64,000 nucleotides of DNA from Paenibacillus sp. OVF10 (GTDB lineage Bacteria; Bacillota; Bacilli; Paenibacillales; Paenibacillaceae). The stretch is from contig CP094668.1 of NCBI GenBank assembly GCA_022836915.1, positions 6,572,001 through 6,636,000 of the forward strand, in the 5' to 3' direction. Below the pieces are notes generated by a model that did not search any database, had not been told where the DNA came from, and saw only the letters and a program-made list of their open reading frames with translations. Positions within the stretch are counted from its first letter, which is position 1. Each line of letters starts with the position of its first letter. Below, piece by piece: positions 1 through 9,669 of this stretch. The translations under genes and the position numbers were made by a program.

Positions 1-1369
1 CGCCTTCGTCAGGAAGAGGATGTCCGATTACGGCCGCCTCGATTACCGCCTCATGAGTCACAATAACATGCTCCACTTCGGCACAAAACACATTGGAACC
101 GCCCACAATAACCATATCCTTCAAGCGATCAAACACATAAAGGTAACCTTCGACATCCAGGCAACCGACATCCCCAGTTCGAATCCAGCCATCGGGCATG
201 GTCTCGGCAGAAGCCTCCGACTGGCGCCAATACCCCAGCATGGTCTGTGCACCTCGAACAACGATTTCTCCAGCCTCGCCCGTAACTGTCTCACTTCCAT
301 CCGTATTTAATATCCGAACTTCGAAGGCCTGCTCACTGTGGGCAGCCAGGTCGGCGGGACGACCTACAGATCGAAGGCGATGAGGATCGCCCATATGCTG
401 AGCAGGAAAAAGGCGGCTTATGGACATTCCACATTCCGCTTGTGAGTAGTTGTTCACAATGATAACTTCAGGAAATTGCGATACGACCTCCTGTAGTGTA
501 TCCGGGGAAATAATGGACCCTCCGCAGCCAATAAGCGATAGACTCTTCAAGTTTCTACCTCCTACGGATGCCTCGCGGGTAAAATCACGAAGCAGTTGGC
601 CTACTGTGCTGAGTTGTGTAATCTGATCACGTTCAACAGCTTCCATAATGCGGTGTACATCTGCCGGGTATTCGTCTAGAAATACAAGACAGCCCCCGGC
701 AGCCATGGTCGCCCACAGCTGGAACTGACCCACCAGATGGGATAAATTGAGCACTAACACACGACGCCTGAGATCATGACCGAAGCCTGCACAAGGCGTA
801 AGTTGATTCCAAGCAGCCATTCCGCGATGCGAATGCATGACCCCTTTTGGCCGACCAGTTGTCCCGCCCGTATAAATCAGAACTGCCGTATCGTCTACAC
901 TTCGTTTGAAATGGTCTTTTGGAGAGAACGCGGGTTCCTGCTGTAAAAGAGCAGCGAGCGAACTGCTCTTCGTCCCTTCTAAGTCTGTCGTGAACAATTT
1001 TGGACAATACCCAAGAAGCTTTACCGTGGCAATAGCTGCGTCAGCATGTTGGTCATCATGAATAACCATATGTGGTTCTGCATCCTGAAATATGGCAGCA
1101 AGTTCAGGCACTGTTAGCATAGGAGACGGTACGAGCGGTATAGCACCGATCCCAACTGCTGCATAAAACGCAACGACGAGTTGGGGATCTGGATCACCTA
1201 AAAGGGCAAATCGATCGCCCGCCCGGAGACCTTCAACATACAGGGCATGACCTAGTCTTTCAACTAAACCGTAAAGCTCCCCATAACTCATCGTTTGGCC
1301 ATGTCGCATTAACGCAGGTTCCTCAGGGTACAGACTTGCTGCAATTGGCAATCGTTCGGATAGAAGCAA
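1..1369 (-). CDS. AMP-forming acyl-CoA synthetase (3' end outside window)
   Basis: Activates a carboxylic acid to an acyl-adenylate and then a CoA (or carrier) thioester. The minus-strand frame stays open from about 1369 to the window edge. It shows the P-loop-like motif YTGGTTGRPKG near residue 160, an NNYSQAECG segment near 305, LGYW, then GWIRTGDVG near 395 and the hinge RLKDMVIVGG near 430, the usual order in the ANL superfamily. At least 456 residues are present and the C-terminal lid is cut off. No ATG fits the N-terminus; TTG at 1369, preceded by GGGGGTG, is the best start. The substrate cannot be told from the sequence. A lone gene in view, so pathway unknown. Confidence 0.85.
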   Translation of the reverse strand, partial: MLLSERLPIAASLYPEEPALMRHGQTMSYGELYGLVERLGHALYVEGLRAGDRFALLGDPDPQLVVAFYAAVGIGAIPLVPSPMLTVPELAAIFQDAEPHMVIHDDQHADAAIATVKLLGYCPKLFTTDLEGTKSSSLAALLQQEPAFSPKDHFKRSVDDTAVLIYTGGTTGRPKGVMHSHRGMAAWNQLTPCAGFGHDLRRRVLVLNLSHLVGQFQLWATMAAGGCLVFLDEYPADVHRIMEAVERDQITQLSTVGQLLRDFTREASVGGRNLKSLSLIGCGGSIISPDTLQEVVSQFPEVIIVNNYSQAECGMSISRLFPAQHMGDPHRLRSVGRPADLAAHSEQAFEVRILNTDGSETVTGEAGEIVVRGAQTMLGYWRQSEASAETMPDGWIRTGDVGCLDVEGYLYVFDRLKDMVIVGGSNVFCAEVEHVIVTHEAVIEAAVIGHPLPDEG

Positions 1370-1647
1370 GCAATCACCCCCAATATTTAAATTTCCTTTT
1401 TTTCCGTTAAGAAAACTATGGAATAACAAGAGAGTAGCATATATCTGGAATAATAAGTAATCATTATCCCCTATTAAAACCATAAATTCTCCTAATATTA
1501 CAGTTCAACCAACAGATGATCCTTGCCGTTAACCTACTTGCTAGCTTAATTAGGCAGCCCAAATTGGACTGATTTTTAAGCTAAAATACAACATTTATGG
1601 TTATCATTACGTTAATTTAGGTAACAAGTACCACGGAGGGGATTGTC

Positions 1648-2148
1648 ATAAAAGTAAAGACAATGTATTTTATTCTCAGTGTTGTAGCGTTATTTTTACT
1701 ATCAGCTTGCGCAGGTGGTGTTACTGGCTCTAGTCAACAGAATGAACTAGGTGAACCATATCGTATGGCGTTGGAGGAGTTAATTTCAACAGATACGGCT
1801 CTTAATGGAAACATGGAGTATATCTCATTAGATTTCGATAAAGGAATTCCATTAAAGGATTCTGATAAGAAAAGCATTGAGGATTACCTTCACAGCAAAT
1901 ATAACGTAAAAATTTATAGCCTAACCTATGAAGAATTGATTGAAGAAGGACTGTCTGAACAGTCTGAAAACACGCTAAAAGGAATTTTACTGATTATTGA
2001 AAAGCAGGAGAAGCAATCAGATAATAACATTGCCATAGAGGTCAGTAAGTATCTTGCCAATGAGGGGTCGCTCTCTGCAAAAATAACATTAACCTATGAG
2101 GAAGGTAAATGGAGAGTTGCTACCCATACTCCTACAAGGGAAAGTTAA
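1648..2148 (+). CDS. Small secreted lipoprotein, possible ATA start
   Basis: Unrecognised extracytoplasmic lipoprotein of about 165 residues. A hydrophobic segment ends in the lipobox LLSAC, followed by a Gly/Ser linker and an acidic, lysine-rich globular part. The first ATG is at 1663, but it leaves no basic n-region and lies 21 nt from the strong SD GGAGGGG (1635-1641). Starting at ATA (1648), 6 nt after the SD, gives IKVKTM before the hydrophobic stretch, a normal signal peptide. I therefore place the start at 1648; it may be an ATG changed to ATA. A terminator follows at 2209. No function can be assigned. Confidence 0.6.
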   Translation: MKVKTMYFILSVVALFLLSACAGGVTGSSQQNELGEPYRMALEELISTDTALNGNMEYISLDFDKGIPLKDSDKKSIEDYLHSKYNVKIYSLTYEELIEEGLSEQSENTLKGILLIIEKQEKQSDNNIAIEVSKYLANEGSLSAKITLTYEEGKWRVATHTPTRES

Positions 2149-2208
2149 AGGAAATAATTTCTTTTACCAGTGAGAACTAGGAAAAGTTTATTATGACATT
2201 ATGGAAGT

Positions 2209-2229
2209 AGCCCTTCTGGGCTTTTTTTT
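2209..2229 (+). terminator. Rho-independent terminator
   Basis: AGCCC-TTCT-GGGCT stem-loop followed by eight T residues, 60 nt after the lipoprotein gene. Confidence 0.8.
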
Positions 2230-2258
2230 GCCCGTATTTTCTGGAGGTACATCCCCCC

Positions 2259-2322
2259 TAAAGGTATACCAATAAGGATTGTTAGCATTTTTGCAACGAC
2301 CCCTATTGTCATCCGTTAGTTT
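2259..2322. repeat. Dispersed 64-bp repeat, copy 1
   Basis: Shares about 85 percent identity with 15400-15464. Both begin AAAGGTATACCA and contain a hairpin-forming GGATYGTTAGCATTTTT ... CAACGAYCCCTATTGTC core. Neither copy is in a gene. It may be a relic of a mobile-element end or a small intergenic repeat. Confidence 0.6.
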
Positions 2323-2334
2323 AATGAAACTCAA

Positions 2335-2586
2335 TTATGCATTTGAATAATTAATCGAGACCACTCCTGGTAAACTACGGAACGAAGGAGTACCCCAAGT
2401 CCCCGAAGAAGAACTTTGGCTCGTGCTCCTAGTTTGTATCCTCCCATAGTTGAACCGAAAAGAAGTATCTTTATATACTAAAAGTGAGGCCTTTACATCT
2501 AAAGTAATCTTCAACTTGTTTAATTCTTTTCCAATATACTTAACAAAAAATTCATAACGTCTTTTTAACCATTCAAATAATCTACT
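2335..2586 (-). CDS. Doubtful small hypothetical protein
   Basis: Open frame of about 84 codons from ATG at 2586 (an in-frame extension reaches 2658). The product would be basic (SRLFEWLKRRYEFF at the N-terminus) with a Ser/Thr-rich C-terminus. I see no convincing SD and no recognisable domain; the 3' end lies next to the dispersed repeat. It could be non-coding. Confidence 0.25.
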   Translation of the reverse strand, partial: SRLFEWLKRRYEFFVKYIGKELNKLKITLDVKASLLVYKDTSFRFNYGRIQTRSTSQSSSSGTWGTPSFRSLPGVVSINYSNA

Positions 2587-2723
2587 CATGATGTTTGTAA
2601 TAATTATACATATATGAGCGATCCGGTAGGACGTCCAATTTTTTTGAATTAATCCCAACCTTTATTTCGCCTGGCACACTATATAATTGTCAGGAATTAC
2701 AGATGCAACTATGGAGGCAAAAA

Positions 2724-4369
2724 ATGGACTCAATTGGTAAAAACGGAAAAGAAGCGGCGGAAGCGATTCGGAGCTATGTCAAACCGATTTTCGGTTTTGC
2801 GTTAAACCGGGTCAAGCAGCGGGCCGAGGCGGAGGATCTGGCTCAGGAGATTATGCTGCAGTTGTTGAAATCCTTCTCTGGGGTGCGGGACATTAGAAGC
2901 CTTGACGCTTACGTCTGGACGGTTGCCCGATACACTTGGGTGAATTGGTTGAAAAAGCGTGCGCACGCTCCCCAAGCGATTGAAATCAACGGCATGTCCG
3001 AACTGTCTGCCGCCCCTTCCCGGGAGCCGCTTGACCGGCTGCTGGTAACCGAAGCTTACCGCGAACTGCGCCGAGAAGTCGCGTTTCTATCCGACATCCA
3101 TCGCCGGATCGTGGTCATGCATTACTACGACGAGCTTAAAATCGGCGATATCGCGATTGCTCTGAACATTCCTGTCAACACGGTGAAGTGGCATTTGAGC
3201 GAGGCTAAAAAGAAGTTACGGAAAGGGATGAAACGTATGCGTGCAACAGGAACTTTAAGTGTCAATCCGGTCAGCATGGGGGAAATGGGCCATTCCGGTT
3301 CGGCCGGCAGTCTAGGCGAAACCAACGATTTTCTTGGACGCGCCTTGGCGCAAAATATCGTTTACGCGGCTTATCACAAGGCGCGTACCGTACATCAAAT
3401 CGCGGAGGAGCTAGGAATGCCGCCGTCTTTACTGGAAGGCGAAGTCCGGCACCTGGCCGATTACAATTTTCTCACCCAAACCTCTCCCGGCAAATATCAA
3501 AGCAATACCATCGTCTGGGACCTCTTCGAGTTGGCTGTAGCCGGTCATCAATTTTGGCAAGATTGCGCCGCCGAAGTGGCCGATGTTCATTTCGACGCGT
3601 TAATGGAAGTTCGCCAGCAAGTCGAGGATAGCGGAGTGTACGTTCCGGACGGCGACTATAACTTCCTGCTCTGGACCTTGCTGCCCAAGAACGTCGAGGA
3701 GCAATCATGGCGGAGCATGCCGGCGGGCGAAAACTTCGATGCGGTCGCACCAATGCGAAAGGACGGAGGTCAGTATATTGCCTATGCGGCGTTAAACCAG
3801 AGCCACAGTTCCGATCCGGGTTTTGATTTGAGTAGTTACGTCACCTTCGGTCCGTCGCTCCGCTACGTCGAAGACACTCCCTTATACTTGTGGCAATTTA
3901 ATACGTACTGGAGCGACCGCCAGATGGATTGGCGTTTCCTGGAATACCGGAATGTCGAGATTTGTCATGCGTTCCAACAAGGGGAGCTGCCCGACAACGA
4001 AGAGAACGCCGAGCAATATTCGTTCCTGCTGGAGAAGGGGTACATCCGCAAGACGGAGGAGGGTACAAGTTCAATGCGGTTTGGATCGACTCTCCGCAAA
4101 CGTTGGATCGGTTGAACAAGGCAATGCCGGATTTGTCCGCTCTGTATGCGCCTGCTGTCGGCAAGCTCTACGATAAAATGCTCAACCTGTTCCTGCAAAA
4201 TCAGCCGAAGCATTTGGAGCCGCAGCTTGCTTACATGGTGAGAGGCAACACCGGCGGAGGCCGGCTTGTCGCTTATATTTTGAAGCATTTGATCGATAAC
4301 GGGAAGTTGAAACCGCCGTTGCCGCATCAGCAGAAGACGATTTCAACCTGGATGGGGCCGGTCAAGTAA
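2724..4369 (+). pseudogene. ECF-type sigma factor with long C-terminal extension, frameshifted
   Basis: Would direct RNA polymerase to its own promoter class. Residues about 30-95 are sigma region 2 (AEDLAQEIMLQLL, then the YVWTVARYTWVNWL segment); 140-170 are a region 4 helix-turn-helix (IGDIAIALNIPVNTVKWHL). After that comes a winged-helix-like stretch (VHQIAEELGMPPSLLEGEV) and a large uncharacterised domain. The frame breaks at GGG 4061-4063: one added G restores continuity with a second frame reaching 4369 and yields about 555 residues. As read, translation stops at 4115. Start at 2724 chosen because GGAGG lies 7 nt upstream. Local GC is clearly higher than its neighbours. Confidence 0.75.
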
Positions 4370-4573
4370 GTCGGTTCGGAAATGTACACGAAGAATAGCC
4401 GTTCCCGGGCGGTGGCCATTTTTACACAAAACTCTGTCTGTCCAACGAAGTGATTAGGACATCGCTATTTCAACGTGGCCCCCTCCCAACCTAACTCCGC
4501 CCGTCCCTCTTTCAGTTTTACGGAGATCATTTTCCCTCCTGTACATTAAAGTGGGTTATTGTCTATTAAATGA

Positions 4574-4616
4574 AAAATGCTCCCGTACCTGTGGCTAAAA
4601 TGTACGGGAGCATTTT
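4574..4616. terminator. Bidirectional terminator
   Basis: Perfect inverted repeat AAAATGCTCCCGTAC / GTACGGGAGCATTTT. Run of T on either strand, so it can end the SDR gene at 4619 (minus) and rightward transcripts. Confidence 0.9.
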
Positions 4617-4618
4617 AA

Positions 4619-5449
4619 TTAGCTGTTGAAGTAGTGCGATTGTTCGAGGTCGGGAATCAGTGCGGGTTGTACAGGGCGCCATCCCAGAAGTTCCTGAGTT
4701 GCAATGCTTGATCTCGGGATATCAAGCATTGCAAGTGTGCTGAGAAAGCCGAAGTGGGTCTCTGCCTCTTCACGTGAAATACTGACTACAGGTACGTTCA
4801 GTTGCTTACCTATAACACTCGCGATGTCGCGGAATGGCACACCTTCATCTGCGACACCATCCAGTCTTGCACCGGCGGGTGCCTCTTCTAAAGCAAGTCG
4901 GTATAAATGTGCGGCATCAAGGCGGTGCACAGCTGGCCACCGATTGTTCCCCTCTTCTATATAAGCTGAAAAGCCCTTTGTTTTGGCAATATTGATTAGT
5001 CTTGGTACAAATCCTGTATCACCCGCTCCGTGTACTGACGGACAAAGCTCTACAATCGATGTCCGCACTCCGCGCTCTGCCAGCGATAACACTACGTTCT
5101 CTGCTGCAGCTCCATTTGCGTGCGTAGTGATTACGAAGGGTTTACCAGATCCTTCAAGTGCTGCTCCCATCGCTTCTACGGCATGCAGATCTGTTGTGAG
5201 TGCTCCAGCGAAGTTCGAGAAGTCGTGGTTGAATGCCAGATGAATGACGCCTTCCGCAGCAGCCACGCCACTACGAAGGCTGTCGAGATCCTCGATGTCA
5301 CCACGGTGAACTTCGGCCCCAGCCTCTTTTAGTTTCGCAGCGCTATTGTCTGAGCGCACAAGACCGGTGACCTGATGACCGGCATCAATGAGTTCGCGGA
5401 TGACAGCGGAACCGATATAACCTGTTGCTCCTGTTACGAAAACACGCAT
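4619..5449 (-). CDS. SDR family NAD(P)-dependent oxidoreductase (extended/epimerase-like)
   Basis: Predicted cytosolic NAD(P)-dependent reductase of the extended short-chain dehydrogenase type, 276 residues. The N-terminus MRVFVTGATGYIGS is the glycine-rich TGxxGxxG nucleotide-binding loop, followed by an acidic HRGDIEDLDSLR second strand and VIHLAF. The canonical YxxxK pair is not obvious, as in atypical SDRs. It lies 46 bp downstream of another SDR gene on the same strand (5496-6248), so the two probably form an operon controlled by the MarR operators at 6294-6346. Substrate unknown; such pairs often answer to quinones or electrophiles, which is inference here. Confidence 0.85.
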   Translation of the reverse strand: MRVFVTGATGYIGSAVIRELIDAGHQVTGLVRSDNSAAKLKEAGAEVHRGDIEDLDSLRSGVAAAEGVIHLAFNHDFSNFAGALTTDLHAVEAMGAALEGSGKPFVITTHANGAAAENVVLSLAERGVRTSIVELCPSVHGAGDTGFVPRLINIAKTKGFSAYIEEGNNRWPAVHRLDAAHLYRLALEEAPAGARLDGVADEGVPFRDIASVIGKQLNVPVVSISREEAETHFGFLSTLAMLDIPRSSIATQELLGWRPVQPALIPDLEQSHYFNS

Positions 5450-5495
5450 TAAGAAATCCCCCTTAAGCTACTATCTATAATTGTATAAACGATAA

Positions 5496-6248
5496 TTACC
5501 ACGCAATGGGTCCATCCTCATCTGAAAATGTTCCTGTTGGACCGTCTGCTCCAATCATGGCAAGCCGAACCGCCTCACGCGCCCCTTGTTCCACACTACG
5601 AGTACCAGCAAAATTATTAAGCGCAGTCGATGTGAAGCCTGGACATGCCGCATTGACCTTGATGTTAGTGGATTCAAGCGCAAATGCAAAGGCAAGTGTC
5701 ACCGCATGAACAGCCGCTTTGGATGCCGAATAGGCACCAAACATCGCACGATGCGAGTTTTCCGGAATAGAGTTCCAGCTAAGGGAGCCGCCGGTACTGC
5801 CCATATTTACGATACGTGCTGCCGGGGCCTCCCGCAAAAGTGGCAACATCGCCTGCGTGACAGCAATAACACCAAAAACATTAGTTTCATAAACTGTACG
5901 AATATCATCAAGTGAAGCAACGGTCAAAAGACCACTCGCCGCGCCCCCGTTCGGAAACGGATCACCCGATCTGCCTGCGTGCGAGATCCCCGCATTGTTC
6001 ACAAGTACATCGAGACGTCCGAATTCGTTCCGAATACGTTCTGCTGCTGCAGCGATAGAGCTCTCATCTGCAACGTCGAGCTGGAGAGCGTGTGCATTTG
6101 AACCGATGCTATTTGAGGCAGTTTCTCCATTCTCGAGGCTACGAGATCCGACGAGCACGGTGAATCCGTGTTCCGTGAGGTCCTTCGCAATTTGAAGGCC
6201 GATACCTTTGTTAGCCCCAGTGACCAGAGCGACGGGTTTATTTTGCAT
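5496..6248 (-). CDS. Classical SDR family oxidoreductase
   Basis: Short-chain dehydrogenase/reductase of 250 residues, the usual length of the classical family. Seen: TGANKGIG at residues 10-17 (dinucleotide loop), NNAG at 84-87, catalytic Y173xxxK177 in YSASK, and a PG motif after it (ACPG). SD AAAAAAAGGAG precedes ATG 6248. It is divergent from a MarR regulator, and its promoter (TTGACG, 17 nt, TAAATT) overlaps the GTTGAC palindromes, so repression by that MarR protein is likely. Substrate not determinable. Confidence 0.9.
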   Translation of the reverse strand: MQNKPVALVTGANKGIGLQIAKDLTEHGFTVLVGSRSLENGETASNSIGSNAHALQLDVADESSIAAAAERIRNEFGRLDVLVNNAGISHAGRSGDPFPNGGAASGLLTVASLDDIRTVYETNVFGVIAVTQAMLPLLREAPAARIVNMGSTGGSLSWNSIPENSHRAMFGAYSASKAAVHAVTLAFAFALESTNIKVNAACPGFTSTALNNFAGTRSVEQGAREAVRLAMIGADGPTGTFSDEDGPIAW

Positions 6249-6293
6249 AGTTATAATCTCCTTTTTTTGCGATTGGTGGGCAATGCGACTTAA

Positions 6294-6346
6294 GTTGACG
6301 TGTCAACCATAGATCAAATTTAGCACATTGAAGTTGACACGTCAAC
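6294..6346. promoter_or_regulatory. Twin MarR operators in divergent promoter region
   Basis: GTTGACGTGTCAAC (6294-6307) and GTTGACACGTCAAC (6333-6346) are perfect 6-bp inverted repeats with 2-bp centres and are reverse complements of each other, 39 bp apart. The rightmost supplies the -35 TTGACG of the leftward SDR promoter (-10 TAAATT at about 6317-6322); the leftmost supplies a TTGACG for the rightward regulator gene. Confidence 0.8.
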
Positions 6347-6363
6347 CATGTTATTATGCACCT

Positions 6364-6807
6364 ATGGATAAAAACGAACTTAACGAAGAAGAAATGCGAA
6401 TATGGCATATGTGGAAAGGTTCCTTTCAGAGCATCTTCGGTCGTGTTGTCAAAGATATGTCCGATCACTCAGGACTGTCAGAGGGTGATTTTGGAGTATT
6501 GGACCGATTAGTCCTTTTTGGCGACGGTAGCCTTCGCCAACAGGAATTAGCCGACTCTATGGCCTGGGATAAAAGTAGGTTATCTCATCACTTGAAGCGT
6601 ATGGAAAAACGAGGACTAGTGATGAGGAAACCATTAGACAACGATCGCGGAGTACAAGTCAGTATCACTTCTTCTGGAAAATCAATGTTAGATGATGCCC
6701 GTCCCTTCCTCTCCAAGGCAATTCGCAAACATTTTTTTGAGCAATTAACCGAACAAGATATTGAGTTGATTACTAAGTTGGCGGAAAGGACAAACGCAGG
6801 GTCTTAG
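6364..6807 (+). CDS. MarR family transcriptional regulator
   Basis: Dimeric winged-helix repressor, 147 residues. The wHTH is seen as LRQQELADSMAWDKSRLSHH and the wing as KRGLVMRKPLDNDRGVQVSITSSG, typical MarR. ATG 6364 gives a normal N-terminus, though no good SD is present; an in-frame TTG at 6328 would start inside the operator and is unlikely. Divergent from the SDR pair, with two palindromes between them, so it likely represses both itself and the SDR operon. Ligand unknown. Confidence 0.9.
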   Translation: MDKNELNEEEMRIWHMWKGSFQSIFGRVVKDMSDHSGLSEGDFGVLDRLVLFGDGSLRQQELADSMAWDKSRLSHHLKRMEKRGLVMRKPLDNDRGVQVSITSSGKSMLDDARPFLSKAIRKHFFEQLTEQDIELITKLAERTNAGS

Positions 6808-6864
6808 CTTACTATGGTATAAAGTCCCGCCATTGGGACCACGTTTAATACCATGAAATGAAGA

Positions 6865-6903
6865 ATGGATAGGAATTCAGCTGTATGCTGACTACCTATC
6901 CAT
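6865..6903 (+). terminator. Rho-independent terminator
   Basis: ATGGATAGG / CCTATCCAT arms with a 21-nt loop and a T-rich tail, 60 nt after the MarR gene. Confidence 0.75.
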
Positions 6904-7127
6904 TTCTTTTCCTTTTTTGAATATTTAAAAAAATCAGAACGAATATTCAGTGTTTTTATAGTGAGTATATATCTATTGTGTTAGAAATCATTTGAATTTC
7001 AAATGAATTGTATGAAGTTATACCCATTTTTTGAAATGAGATCAATCAAAGAAAATTCCCAACTCAAGTATTCTAGTGGCAAAGGGGAAAACATGGTATG
7101 GTTGTAATAAGACTAATGATTAGCTAT

Positions 7128-9069
7128 TCATTCGAATCGAATCTCATCTATCCAGATTGTACTTTTGCCACCATGCCAGAAAGTCATCGTCAGTTGTCCT
7201 GGGCTGCTGCGATCTATCCCCTTTGCTGCCAAATCAATCGCAACTTCTTTAAAACTGGTTGTTATCTTATCCCCGCTGAAAGCTGCCAGTGTTTGGGACG
7301 CTCCGCCGATCGAGAGCTGCATATGATGTTGTTCACCGCCGTGTTCACCTCTGATTCTAATTACCATTTTTGAATAATCCCCTATGTTTTGCTTAATATC
7401 AGAGCCAAACCATCCGTTATTGTTATACTGAAGCTTCAACGCCCCGGATTCAATGACACCTGCATCGTTTACGAACCCGTTTGCTCCCGTCCATTTGTTA
7501 ATACCATTGCTTCCCGGCCAGCTCATTAAGTCGTTAAATTCATCTAGGACTAAACCGCTACTTCCGCTACTATAACCGCCGTCATATGGAGTTTGAGTTA
7601 AGCTATACGAAAGTGTATTTTCAGACTTCAAGCTGTCGAAAGGCCCGATGTTCTGGTTAGCAGGATCCATGCTAATGCCCACTTTTCCAAGCGGTGTCCT
7701 GCCGCCGGTATAATAATTTGCATTGGCAAATCTTGCACTCGGACGATTGCCGTAAGGATCAAGAATGGACAGCGCCAAGGTGTAAGTACCCGCTGGCAGG
7801 TTGGAAGGGATATCAAATTCCCCGAAACTTGCTGATCCGAAGGCGTCTGATCATATTGACGCGTAGAGCTGTTCCAATCGTCACCTGGCATCCAATTCCG
7901 AATATCCACATTGTTGAAAATGCCCTTCCAAGCAACTGTGCGATCGCTCCTCAGCAAGCTGACTTCAACGGGCCAGTTATAATAGAACGGGGAAGAACCC
8001 TTGTTTACAACTTGAAAAGATACTTTCATTTTCTTACCTGGCTGAACGTTCTCGGAAAATGTCGCTTGATTGATGACGAATCGATATCCGAGTTCCTTCT
8101 GCATCAGTGCAGCTCCCTGAGAGACAGCGGGATTTTGGGCATCGTACAGGTCAATCCACCCTAGACTGGTCGTATGCGTCTTTTTGATCCAATCGATAAC
8201 ATAATTCAGATGCTTTATATCGCTTAAAGTATCATCCGGAGAATCGCCAGGCTGGATATGTTTCTGTCCCCAATCATAAGCAACCTCGCCGCCGTTGACT
8301 TGCGTTCTCCAGTTATCTCTAGCAACAATGCCTTCCCCACCTTCCAGATCATCAATTAATGCGAATGAGTCCCACAGAAGTCCGAAATCATAATTCTGGA
8401 ACGTATCGGGATAACGCACTTGAACTTTCTTGTTTTGAAAAGCTTGCTCGGCAGCGTCGCCTAAAGCTGTCTGGAAGCTAAGCGGAATCCGATCGGTCTC
8501 ATCGGCAAGTTGATCCGGGTAAATATGATGTTCTCCCCAATTACCCCACAATCCCAGCTCCACATAAGCAACACGGGGATCGTTATCCCAAGCTTGACCA
8601 AGCTTTTGAATAAATGCAACGAGACGATCTTTCAATATATTTGTTGTCCAACGTGTAGCCAAGTCACCACTAGGAACCCCAGGGGCCAAAACTCTCCTTC
8701 GTTCGGATATACGATGAGAACACGAGGAATAACTTTTTTATTCTGACTTTCAATGCCTTCCCAGGCTGCATTGCTCCAATCCATGATTTTCTGAACAGAG
8801 TCCGATGATGCATTTTCCAAGTCCGTGTATTTGATATAGTGCTTAAAAACAGTTCCGTATTCATGACTCGGAAATTTAGTGTCATTCATAAACCGTGTAG
8901 GTCTAAACCCCTTAAAAGGATTCTTGAAAGCCTCTTGCGTTTCAGTTAGATTAACGGTGATCATACCAGCTGCTGCGGACGTTTTAGGAAACATTACCGC
9001 TAATGGTCCTCCTATTAATAACCCAAGAGTTAATAACATGGCCATTGATTTAAGTGATTTTCTCTTCAT
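7128..9069 (-). pseudogene. Secreted DUF4832/DUF4874-type protein, two frameshifts
   Basis: Extracellular protein likely acting on carbohydrate. Residues 1-33 are a Sec signal peptide (KRKSLKSMAMLLTLGLLIGG ... ASAAAG-like cleavage region). The middle is a TIM-barrel-like stretch with PRVAYVELGLWGNWGEHH and LGWIDLYD, typical of DUF4832/DUF4874 proteins; the C-terminus (LVLDEFNDLMSWPGSNGINKW to the end) is a beta-sandwich resembling a carbohydrate-binding module. The frame breaks twice, at GGGG 8682-8685 and CCCC 7820-7823; adding one base to each restores about 648 residues. Both sites are mononucleotide runs. Family assignment is from remembered motifs, enzyme activity is inference. Confidence 0.75.
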
Positions 9070-9465
9070 TAATGAATACTCCTAATATCTGATATAAAGT
9101 TTCTTTTTCTAGTGTTAAATTAAGTTTGCATCAACAAACATAAGTCTTACATTATGTATCCGTATTTCTCTGAATCGGTTGTTTCTCAACAATTAACAAC
9201 CTAAATGAAACAATCTTTTTCATTTTGTGATCTTGTTTTCACCTCACCAGCCCAGTAAGTTACTCCAAGATGGCTAAGCTAAGATGTGTGTAGCTCATGG
9301 TGGATTCTCCTTGTGTGAAAGGTGTGTTATGGTGACTTCACTCTACACGAATCCGACCATGTGCCCTTATTTATACTTCACACTACAATCCGTCATAGCA
9401 AACAACCGCTAAGCCACATATTTATGAATTAGCGGCTACAAATTTATCTGTTCACAAAAGCTACA
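9070..9465. other. Intergenic region with probable IS30 remnant
   Basis: No intact gene. The segment holds the promoter side of the DUF4832 gene and, on the minus strand, a short frame that looks like the start of an IS30-type transposase (listed separately). Confidence 0.5.
9260..9350 (-). mobile_element. Possible IS30-family transposase start, truncated
   Basis: After the SD AAGGAG an ATG at 9298 opens MSYTHLSLAILE then stop (9260). MSYTHL is the usual beginning of IS30-family transposases, and the SD context fits. Only twelve codons remain; no DDE domain or second end is visible, so this is a fragment at most. Confidence 0.35.
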
Positions 9466-9669
9466 TCATTTTCGAAGTATCTTATATTCAATAGTTCGGA
9501 CCACCGCGTTTAGGGCTTTATTGAAGGTTCGGAGTACTTTGCGGCGATTAGCTGGTAAGGCGCTCCTTTTAACTCTGACCAATATATCGCCTCTGGCGAT
9601 CTTGTAGTCAAAAGTCGTGAACTTCACATCAAAAACCTCTTGAGGATCATAGAAGCTTTCAATCTTCAA
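9466..9669 (-). CDS. Small hypothetical protein downstream of NmrA-like gene
   Basis: Predicted 67-residue basic protein with TTG start at 9669 (KIESFYDPQEVFDV...). It overlaps the last 11 nt of the upstream SDR gene, suggesting translational coupling. No domain recognised. It could be a small gene or a chance frame. Confidence 0.35.
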   Translation of the reverse strand: MKIESFYDPQEVFDVKFTTFDYKIARGDILVRVKRSALPANRRKVLRTFNKALNAVVRTIEYKILRK

